Origin: Alphaproteobacteria bacterium
GTDB taxonomy: Bacteria; Pseudomonadota; Alphaproteobacteria; UBA2136; UBA6156
Direction of reading: 5' to 3'
DNA: 8,362 bases
Assembly: GCA_027490875.1 (NCBI GenBank)
Contig: JAIXXE010000053.1
Coordinates: forward strand, 1-8,362
The notes below the pieces were generated by a model. It was not told where the DNA came from. It did no database searches and was given only the letters and a program-made list of their open reading frames with translations. Both the position numbers and the translations under genes were made by a program. Each line of letters starts with the position of its first letter. Position 1 is the first letter of the stretch. Below are positions 1-4,971 of the stretch, piece after piece.

Positions 1-12
1 CAGGAGAACATC

Positions 13-411
13 ATGGAAAAGAACTTCGTCGGCGAACTCAACGAGAAGTCTCAGATCGAGCGTTTTTCGTTTGAATTCAGAAACCAGCGTCTGATTGGCG
101 CGTTTCACTGCCCGACCATTGTTGTCGAGCTTTATGTGAGAGGTGAAAAGGTGGCCAAAGGAAAAGCCACAACCGCCAAGCAGGCTCGCCAAGTTGCTGC
201 CCTGGCTTACCTTTATCCAAATCAAGAAACTGCGGTTTCTGAAGAGGAGGAAAAGAGGCTCGCCAAGAGCGAATGGGAGGCAAACCGTGCGCGCTTCGGC
301 GATAACGGCAGTGACTGGGATGATGAGGAAGGTTGCCCCGTGCTTCGGGATGCTGATGACGATGACCGTCGCCCATCCTACCGCTCACGCCGTGGCCAGC
401 GCCGTTGGTGA
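13..411 (+). CDS. Stand-alone double-stranded-RNA-binding domain protein (132 aa)
   Basis: A small, probably cytoplasmic RNA-binding protein with no visible catalytic domain. Residues about 4-70 match the dsRBD pattern without gaps from the middle loop onward: an LNE..Q first helix (residues 9-14), then GAFH (29-32) where the family has GPxH, a beta stretch with VVELYV, and a closing KGKATTAKQARQVAALAYL-like segment equivalent to GxGxSKKxAKxxAAxxAL. The usual lysine cluster is reduced to one Lys and one Arg (TAKQAR), so RNA affinity may be altered. Residues about 75-117 are acidic (EEEE, DWDDEE, DADDDD) and the last 14 are Arg-rich. The start follows an AGGAG at 2-6 with six bases of spacing. 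In bacteria this domain is normally the C-terminal part of RNase III; here the RNase III catalytic domain is absent, and 12 bases upstream is the window edge. It converges on rplA. It uses three AGA/AGG arginine codons, rare in the neighbouring genes, a weak hint of different ancestry. Its RNA target is unknown. Confidence 0.75.
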   Translation: MEKNFVGELNEKSQIERFSFEFRNQRLIGAFHCPTIVVELYVRGEKVAKGKATTAKQARQVAALAYLYPNQETAVSEEEEKRLAKSEWEANRARFGDNGSDWDDEEGCPVLRDADDDDRRPSYRSRRGQRRW

Positions 412-433
412 TTCTACACCGACCTAAACTTTA

Positions 434-461
434 GGGGGCCCTCATGGGGCCCCCTTTTTTT
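434..461 (+). terminator. Rho-independent terminator after the dsRBD gene
   Basis: An 8-bp all-GC stem (GGGGGCCC at 434-441 pairing with GGGCCCCC at 447-454) closes a five-base loop and is followed by seven T at 455-461. It lies 22 bases past the dsRBD stop codon. Read on the other strand the hairpin is followed only by a weak T run (TAAAGTTTAG), so it could serve rplA less efficiently as a shared convergent terminator. Confidence 0.9.
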
Positions 462-474
462 ACACATTTATAGT

Positions 475-1206
475 CTAAATACTACCCAAATCCACCTTCA
501 CCCCCGGCGTCATGGTGCCGGAAATGGTGAGCTTGAGCATATAGTTGCCCTTGGCACCACTTGGCTTGGCAGCCTTAACGGCGGCCACCAGTGCGGCGAG
601 GTTTTCGGCCAGCTTTTTGTCGCCAAAGCTACGCTTGCCGATACCCGCGTGCAGAATCCCGGCCTTTTCCACCTTGAACTCAATCTGGCCGCCCTTCAGC
701 GCCTTCACGGCCTGCGCCACGTTCGGCGTCACGGTGCCCAGCTTGGGGTTCGGCATCAGGCCCTTGGGGCCCAAGATTCGTGCCACTTTACCCAAGGCAG
801 GCATCATGTCGGGGGTTGCCACCAGTTTGTCGAAGTTGATGGTTCCTGCTTCAATCGCGGCGATGAGGTCGGCTTCGCCAGCAATGTCGGCACCGGCGGC
901 CTTGGCATCGGCGATGTCGGACGGCTTTTTGGCCGCAACAGCAACGCGAATGGTCTTGCCAGTCCCGTGGGGCAAGGCCACCACGCCACGCACCATTTGG
1001 TCGTTATATTTGGGGTCTACGCCCAGCTTCAGGGCTACATCCAAGGTCTCATCGAACTTGGTTTTGGGCATGTCGGCAATCAGTTTCAGGGCCTCGGTGA
1101 GGCTGTAAACCTTTTGCTTGTCGTAGCTTGGGAAGACTTTTTGGGCCTTGCTTTCTGGCTTACCAGCAGCTTTTTTGCTCTTGGGAGCAGGTTTGGTCGT
1201 TGCCAT
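475..1206 (-). CDS. rplA: 50S ribosomal protein L1
   Basis: L1 builds the mobile L1 stalk of the large subunit, which helps move deacylated tRNA out of the E site. In many bacteria it also represses its own operon by binding the mRNA leader. The protein is 243 aa. The family signature ILGPKGLMPNPKLGTVT is at about residues 144-160, with the conserved KGGQIEFKVEKAGILHAGIGK region at 171-191 and the closing TISGTMTPGVKVD near the C-terminus. Relative to the L1 forms I know (about 230 aa), it has a Lys/Ala/Pro-rich N-terminal extension of roughly 20 residues before the usual Y....K.Y.L.EAL start. The start is supported by AGGAG (complement of 1214-1218) about seven bases upstream, which overlaps the rplK stop codon. 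The gene is second in an rplK-rplA operon with an 11-base gap. No rplJ or rplL follows; the next gene is convergent. Confidence 0.97.
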   Translation of the reverse strand: MATTKPAPKSKKAAGKPESKAQKVFPSYDKQKVYSLTEALKLIADMPKTKFDETLDVALKLGVDPKYNDQMVRGVVALPHGTGKTIRVAVAAKKPSDIADAKAAGADIAGEADLIAAIEAGTINFDKLVATPDMMPALGKVARILGPKGLMPNPKLGTVTPNVAQAVKALKGGQIEFKVEKAGILHAGIGKRSFGDKKLAENLAALVAAVKAAKPSGAKGNYMLKLTISGTMTPGVKVDLGSI

Positions 1207-1217
1207 GCTTGTGCTCC

Positions 1218-1649
1218 TTAGTCCGTTACGGTCAGGCCCATGGAACGGGCGCTGCCTTCAATGATCTTCATGGCTTGCTCGATGCTGTTGGCATTGAGGT
1301 CGGCCATTTTGGCTTCGGCGATTTTCTTCACCTCGGCACGCTTGACCTTGCCCACGGGGGCATTGGGCTTGGCGGCACCCTTGGCCACTTTGGCGGCCTG
1401 CAGCAGGTACCAGCTGGCGGGTGGGGTTTTAAGCTCGAAGGTAAAGGTCCGGTCGGCGTAGGCGGTGATGATCACCGGTACGGGCGTGCCGGGCGCAAAC
1501 TTGGGCGCTTGGGTGGCGGCGTTAAACGCCTTGCAAAATTCCATGATATTCAGACCCTTCTGACCAAGCGCGGGGCCTACCGGAGGGGCAGGATTGGCTT
1601 GGCCGCTGGGCACTTGCAGCTTGACAAAGCCGACAATTTTTTTAGCCAT
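1218..1649 (-). CDS. rplK: 50S ribosomal protein L11
   Basis: L11 forms the base of the L7/L12 stalk with 23S rRNA in the GTPase-associated centre and takes part in factor binding and RelA signalling. The 143 aa length is normal. The N-terminal domain shows the diagnostic PSGQANPAPPVGPALGQKG (about residues 14-32) and NIMEFCKAFNA; the C-terminal rRNA-binding domain shows PPASWYLLQAA, then KVKRAEVKKIAEAKM and the near-invariant DLNAN with IEGSARSMG close to the end. The ATG has a modest GAAAG ribosome site (complement of 1658-1662). It heads the rplK-rplA pair and is divergent from the Wzc-like gene. In many bacteria nusG lies directly upstream; here it does not. Confidence 0.98.
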   Translation of the reverse strand: MAKKIVGFVKLQVPSGQANPAPPVGPALGQKGLNIMEFCKAFNAATQAPKFAPGTPVPVIITAYADRTFTFELKTPPASWYLLQAAKVAKGAAKPNAPVGKVKRAEVKKIAEAKMADLNANSIEQAMKIIEGSARSMGLTVTD

Positions 1650-1906
1650 AACAGCAGCTTTCGTTGTTAAACTTCCATGCTACCCGATGTTGCGCGGGGC
1701 GTGGTAGGGCTGGATGTGGCAGAAATTATGGGCTCAGTCAAGCCCAAAGCACTGTATGGCTTCGTGGCAATCACAGCTTCCACCTTGCAGCGTTGGGGAG
1801 AGGTGTTTGGTGCGGCCCTAGAATTATTAGCAAAGTGCCTGCAACGTAAGCAAAACCTATGGAATTTCATGGTAGTTTTGCTAGATTTTTAAAAAAGGAT
1901 AAAACC
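1650..1906. other. Divergent intergenic region between rplK and the Wzc-like gene
   Basis: These 257 bases must hold the promoter of rplKA (leftward) and probably that of the Wzc-like gene (rightward). On the - strand a CATAAT (complement of 1725-1730) is a possible -10 for rplKA with a leader of about 65 bases, but no good -35 sits at the right distance. A short inverted repeat, GGGCT and AGCCC around a six-base loop (1730-1745), abuts it. On the + strand TAGAAT (1819-1824) is a weak -10 candidate. Short open frames cross the region on both strands but none has a ribosome site or recognisable product. No tRNA is visible. Confidence 0.4.
1895..1899 (+). promoter_or_regulatory. Ribosome binding site deciding the start of the Wzc-like gene
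   Basis: AAGGA lies seven bases before the ATG at 1907. An in-frame ATG at 1859 would add 16 residues but has no ribosome site in front of it, and the added residues are not needed for the membrane anchor. This favours 1907. Confidence 0.75.
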
Positions 1907-3463
1907 ATGACGACCTTCCTGATTGCCTTGGCAGAAAGCTGGCGCTGGCGTCGGATTGTTGGGATTCCAGCCCTGTTGGGTGCCTTGTTGGCTGGGTATT
2001 TGGCCTTTATTAACCCGCCCCAGTATACTGGCCGCGTTTTGCTTCAGTTGCAGGCCGATGCCGCCCGCGCACCGCTGCTGCAACAGATTACCGCCCCCGG
2101 TCACCGGCAGGCGCTGTGGGCAGCGCTTACGTCTCCCGATGTACTGGCCGATAGCGCGGCTGCTTTAGGGGGAGATTTACAGCCAAGCCAAGTGAACCTG
2201 AGGATTTTGAATGATTATCTGCTTGAGGTTGGCGTGCGTGCCCCGAAGGCGCGCGGCCTTGCGGATGTGACGGAAACACTTGGCTATAACTTCATCCAGG
2301 CCCTGTTGGCGCCTGAGCGGATGCGGGTTGAACAGTTGCTGGCTGAAGCGCAGGGCGAATTGATTCGGTTGGATGCCTTGCCCGCGCCACTGGATGAAAC
2401 CCAAAGTGCTCAGCGGGCGCGGATGCTGACCGCCGTGGCGCAATTGCAGGGCGATTTACGCTTGTTGAATGCGGCCTTTGCCCAGCAAGGCAGCCAAGCC
2501 TTGCTCTGGTTTGCCGACAATGCCGTGGTGCAAGAACCCCTGCAAGGGCCGCTGCGTTGGCTGTTGTGGTTAGGCTTGGGGGCCTTGCTGGGTGGGGCGT
2601 TCGGGCTTGGGCAGCATCGGCTCAATGCCCGTTGGTACCCCGTGATTGGCACCCCTGCGCAGGCCCAGGCCGCCAGCGGTATGCCCGTGATTGGCACATT
2701 GCCGTGGCTGCCGCAGCTTTCGGTTGGGCCCAACGGCAGCGTGGTGGATGCCAATGGCAAGGCGCTTTCTCCGGCCGAGTTTAGTGAAATCAGCCGCCTA
2801 TCGCGCGGATTGCTGCGGAACTTGCGCGGCCCGCTGGTGGTGGTTAGCCCCAGCGGGGGCGAAGGGGCTTCGACCCTGGCACTCTTGCTGGCCGAAAAGG
2901 CTGCGTTAGAGGGCAAAAAGACTGTGCTGTTGGATCTAAACCTTAAAAACCGTAACCTTAGTACTGCACTGCTGTTGGGTGAAGGTACGTGGGCCTTGCC
3001 GACGGGCAAAGGGGCATGGTCGGCCCTGCGGCCGGTTGGGCAGCATGGCCTGAAGGCCCTGCCCGCCCCGCGCCACAGCGCTACGTTGCAAACACTGGCC
3101 GACCAAGGCGGGGTTCCGGCCTTGCTGGAGGTGCTGCAGCAGCAGGCCGAGGTGGTGGTGCTGGATACCTCGCCGATGGCAGCCACCAACCGCGGCAACA
3201 TCGATGCCGTGACCTTGGCCAGTCAAGCCAGCCGCGTGGTGTTGGTGGCCGAGGCTGGACGTACGCGTGAGGAAGCCCTTAAAGAGGCCGCCGACCAGCT
3301 GTTACTGGCTGGGGTTGCCTTGCATGGGGTGGTGCTTAACATGCGGCAACGCCCTTCCCGCCGCCATCTGTTGGCGCACTTTGCCAGCTATGTTGGCTGG
3401 GTGTTGCCATCGGCAGGCCACGCTCTGCGCCGGGCCAGCCTGCAAGCAAATCTACCCGATTAA
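1907..3463 (+). CDS. Wzz/Wzc-type membrane protein with degenerate BY-kinase-like ATPase domain (518 aa)
   Basis: This resembles inner-membrane polysaccharide co-polymerase/tyrosine autokinase proteins (Wzc, ExoP, CpsC-CpsD) that control chain length or export of surface polysaccharide. Order of parts: a short cytoplasmic N-terminus, TM1 (about 17-35), a periplasmic helical region of about 180 residues, TM2 (about 217-236) just after a P.xxGP stretch, then a cytoplasmic P-loop domain with the typical E(I)SRLSRGLLRNL lead-in (about 294-306). The nucleotide site is abnormal. The Walker A stretch reads SPSGGEGAST, with Ala321 (GCT, 2867-2869) where GEGKST has the catalytic lysine. The second motif reads LLDLNL, with Asp343 kept but Asn345 in place of the usual second Asp. 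The third motif VVVLDTSP keeps Asp420. Only one tyrosine (Tyr495) lies in the last 150 residues, so there is no C-terminal Tyr cluster. I infer a structural role without kinase activity. It stands alone between rplK (divergent) and rpsB, with no glycosyltransferase or export genes in view. Confidence 0.75.
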   Translation: MTTFLIALAESWRWRRIVGIPALLGALLAGYLAFINPPQYTGRVLLQLQADAARAPLLQQITAPGHRQALWAALTSPDVLADSAAALGGDLQPSQVNLRILNDYLLEVGVRAPKARGLADVTETLGYNFIQALLAPERMRVEQLLAEAQGELIRLDALPAPLDETQSAQRARMLTAVAQLQGDLRLLNAAFAQQGSQALLWFADNAVVQEPLQGPLRWLLWLGLGALLGGAFGLGQHRLNARWYPVIGTPAQAQAASGMPVIGTLPWLPQLSVGPNGSVVDANGKALSPAEFSEISRLSRGLLRNLRGPLVVVSPSGGEGASTLALLLAEKAALEGKKTVLLDLNLKNRNLSTALLLGEGTWALPTGKGAWSALRPVGQHGLKALPAPRHSATLQTLADQGGVPALLEVLQQQAEVVVLDTSPMAATNRGNIDAVTLASQASRVVLVAEAGRTREEALKEAADQLLLAGVALHGVVLNMRQRPSRRHLLAHFASYVGWVLPSAGHALRRASLQANLPD

Positions 3464-3464
3464 A

Positions 3465-3506
3465 AGCACCCCAAGGGGTTAGGTGCTGCTTAAGGCCCCT
3501 TCGGGC
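3465..3506 (+). other. Tandem hairpins after the Wzc-like gene
   Basis: Directly after the stop codon AGCACC (3465-3470) can pair with GGTGCT (3482-3487), with a competing CCCC/GGGG inside. A second short hairpin, GCCC (3495-3498) with GGGC (3503-3506), follows. Neither is followed by a T run on the + strand, so an intrinsic terminator is not supported; the hairpins could stabilise the mRNA 3' end or aid Rho-dependent ending. Confidence 0.35.
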
Positions 3507-3515
3507 AAAAAAGGC

Positions 3516-3545
3516 TTGACAGCCTAGGGATTTACGGGCCATAGG
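3516..3545 (+). promoter_or_regulatory. Candidate rpsB promoter
   Basis: A perfect TTGACA (3516-3521), preceded by C as in alphaproteobacterial housekeeping promoters, is followed after 17-18 bases by a poor -10 (CCATAG or CATAGG, 3539-3545). A better -10-like TATGAT sits at 3577-3582 but without a matching -35. The -35 box lies inside a small inverted repeat, AGGCT and AGCCT around TGAC (3512-3525). Transcription from here would give a leader of about 130 bases. Confidence 0.45.
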
Positions 3546-3607
3546 GAGGCATTCTGTGGGAAAGCCTGACTAGGGTTATGATGAGGGTTTAGCACAGAAA
3601 ATCGTCA

Positions 3608-3649
3608 CCACCCTGCGCTTGGTTCGGCTTTGGCCGATTGGCACGGTGG
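3608..3649 (+). promoter_or_regulatory. Hairpin in the rpsB leader
   Basis: CCACC (3608-3612) pairs with GGTGG (3645-3649); after a C-C mismatch TGC (3614-3616) pairs with GCA (3641-3643); an apical stem TCGGC (3624-3628) pairs with GCCGA (3633-3637) around a four-base loop. The structure ends about 15 bases before the rpsB ribosome site. S2 is known to repress its own mRNA through the leader in E. coli, so this is a plausible autoregulatory element, inferred from position and folding only. Confidence 0.4.
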
Positions 3650-3680
3650 GAAGCACAAACCAAGAGAAAGGGCCAAATAC

Positions 3681-4658
3681 ATGGCTTTACCAGGATTTAC
3701 CATGAGCGAATTGCTCTCAGCCGGGGTCCATTTCGGGCACCGTAACTTCCGCTGGAACCCCAAACTCAAAAGCTACATCTATGGCACCCGTAACGGGATT
3801 CATGTCATTGACCTGAACCAGACAGTCCCCATGCTGTACACCGCGTTGGCCGCGATTGAAGCCACCTCGGCCCGTGGTGGCCGCGTGCTGTTTGTTGGCA
3901 CCCGCCCCAACGCCCAGCAGCTGGTGAAGGAAGCCGCGGAAAGCTGCGGCCAGTACTTTATTAACCACCGCTGGTTGGGTGGCCTGATGACCAACTGGAA
4001 GACGGTTGGCCAGAGCATCAAGCGCCTACGCGAACTGGATGAAGGCTTTAAGGGCAGCGATGCCGCCACGGCCCAAGCCAACGAGCTGAAGGCCAAGGCA
4101 ACCACGCCCGAATTGCTGGCCGAACTGCCAACCCAGCTGGCCGCGATTAAAGACCCCTTGAGCCACCTGACCAAAAAAGAACGCCTGATGCGGACCCGCG
4201 AACGCGACAATCTGCACCGCGTGTTGGGTGGAATTGTAACGATGGCAGGCCTGCCCGATCTGGTGGTGGTACTTTCAGTCATGGAAGACAAGATTGCCGT
4301 GGATGAGGCCAAGTGCCTCGGCATCCCCGTGATTGGGATTGTTGACACCAACGCCAACCCCGACGGCGTGACCTACCTGGTGCCCGGCAACGATGACAGC
4401 ACCCGTGCGCTCAGCCTCTATGCCAAACTGTTTGCGGAAAGCGTGAAGAGCGGGCAGCTGCTGCATCAGCAAATGGCGGCCAACCAGCCCGCTGCTAACG
4501 AAGCCAACGGCACCCAGCGTGGGCCACGTGGTGCAGGCGCCAAACAGGCGACTGTGACACTGAGCAAGGCTGCCCAAGCTGCCGTGCAGGCCGAGGCTGC
4601 TGCCGAAGCTGCGGCCACTGCCCCGCAAGCTGCACCACAGGCTGCGCCGCAAGCCTAA
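3681..4658 (+). CDS. rpsB: 30S ribosomal protein S2
   Basis: S2 binds late on the back of the small subunit near S1 and is needed for S1 docking. The start at 3681 gives the conserved MALPGFTM opening, with AGAAAGG (3665-3671) upstream; a longer open frame from 3630 adds 17 residues that S2 proteins lack. Conserved blocks: GVHFGHRNFRWNPK (15-28), YGTRNGIHVIDL (34-45), RWLGGLMTNW (97-106), LTKKERLMRTRE (163-174), LGIPVIGIVDTNANPDG (213-229) and GNDDS (236-240). At 325 aa it is longer than the about 240-residue E. coli form for two reasons. One is an insertion of about 30 residues (roughly 121-158) just before LTKKE, in the coiled-coil protrusion. The other is a C-terminal tail from about 265, rich in Ala and Gln and ending in three APQA units. 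The tsf gene that usually follows is absent; a terminator is there instead. Confidence 0.97.
   Translation: MALPGFTMSELLSAGVHFGHRNFRWNPKLKSYIYGTRNGIHVIDLNQTVPMLYTALAAIEATSARGGRVLFVGTRPNAQQLVKEAAESCGQYFINHRWLGGLMTNWKTVGQSIKRLRELDEGFKGSDAATAQANELKAKATTPELLAELPTQLAAIKDPLSHLTKKERLMRTRERDNLHRVLGGIVTMAGLPDLVVVLSVMEDKIAVDEAKCLGIPVIGIVDTNANPDGVTYLVPGNDDSTRALSLYAKLFAESVKSGQLLHQQMAANQPAANEANGTQRGPRGAGAKQATVTLSKAAQAAVQAEAAAEAAATAPQAAPQAAPQA
4620..4655 (+). repeat. Three APQA-coding repeats at the end of rpsB
   Basis: The last 12 codons of rpsB encode APQA three times. The three 12-base units use different synonymous codons (GCC/GCA/GCG for the first Ala, CCG/CCA, CAA/CAG), so the repeat is now kept at protein level and is not a fresh DNA duplication. 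Confidence 0.7.
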
Positions 4659-4669
4659 CCCCGATTGTT

Positions 4670-4711
4670 GGCCCCACCCTTTCTTGGTGGGGCCGCAAAC
4701 TTTGCCTTTTT
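4670..4711 (+). terminator. rpsB: Terminator after rpsB
   Basis: A perfect 9-bp stem, GGCCCCACC (4670-4678) with GGTGGGGCC (4686-4694), closes a seven-base loop and begins 12 bases after the rpsB stop. The T run is delayed: after GCAAACTTTGCC comes TTTTT at 4707-4711. It should end most rpsB transcripts, though less cleanly than one with an adjacent T run. Confidence 0.7.
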
Positions 4712-4718
4712 ACCATCT

Positions 4719-4969
4719 CCCCTCTCCGCAAGGGCGCAACGTGGGGCGGAGGACTGACAGAGCCTTATGCGGGTTCCGACTTGCGGAAAAAAACCTGCTG
4801 GATTTTAGGTTACAAGATCCCTTTGAGCCCTTTGAAAGGGGCTTACGTAGCCAGCGATACACGACGTTGGTTCGGCCATAAGGGACGCCTAACTTCCCCA
4901 GCTCAGTTCTCCGCCCCTAGGTCTTGAGGGGTCTATCATCTCAGCCTGCCTTACTTGGCAGGCTTTTTT
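4719..4969 (+). ncRNA. Probable structured non-coding RNA, family unassigned
   Basis: The 313 bases between rpsB and ligA hold no credible protein gene but show strong long-range pairing. Bases 4743-4757 (GGGGCGGAGGACTGA) pair with 4903-4917 (TCAGTTCTCCGCCCC) over 15 bp with one G-U. Inside, CCTTATG (4763-4769) pairs with CATAAGG (4877-4883). Outside, CCCCTC (4719-4724) can pair with GAGGGG (4925-4931 area). Local hairpins fill the interior: TTCCG/CGGAA (4774-4788), AACCT/AGGTT (4792-4811) and AGCCC..GGGGCT (about 4827-4842). A textbook + strand terminator follows at 4944-4969, and no + strand gene other than this RNA could use it, since rpsB has its own. The rod-like closed shape and about 200-base size recall 6S RNA, but I do not recognise a conserved 6S sequence and did not find RNase P, SRP or tmRNA motifs. 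No clear promoter is visible; exact ends are guesses. It could also be a processed rpsB 3' tail. Confidence 0.55.
4944..4969 (+). terminator. Rho-independent terminator of the putative RNA gene
   Basis: GCCTGCC (4944-4950) pairs perfectly with GGCAGGC (4957-4963) around a six-base loop and is followed by six T (4964-4969). The T run is on the + strand only, so it serves rightward transcription into the 3' end of ligA. For ligA, read leftward, the hairpin is followed by TGAGATG and gives no T run. Confidence 0.9.
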
Positions 4970-4971
4970 GT

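Noticed and set aside
1677..1892. 71-residue open frame on the + strand between rplK and the Wzc-like gene, and a 67-residue frame opposite (1667-1870)
   Set aside because: Neither has a ribosome site, a recognisable domain or convincing composition, and they overlap each other and the expected promoters.
3465..3510. Intrinsic terminator after the Wzc-like gene
   Set aside because: Hairpins are present but followed by A-rich rather than T-rich sequence on the + strand; kept only as hairpins.
4684..4881. 65-residue open frame downstream of rpsB
   Set aside because: It starts inside the rpsB terminator stem, has no ribosome site, resembles nothing known, and overlaps the bases that form the RNA helices.
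4743..4917. Known RNA families: tmRNA, RNase P RNA, SRP RNA, tRNA
   Set aside because: No tRNA-like T-loop with acceptor end, no RNase P conserved core and no SRP tetraloop pattern are visible. 6S RNA remains open on shape alone.
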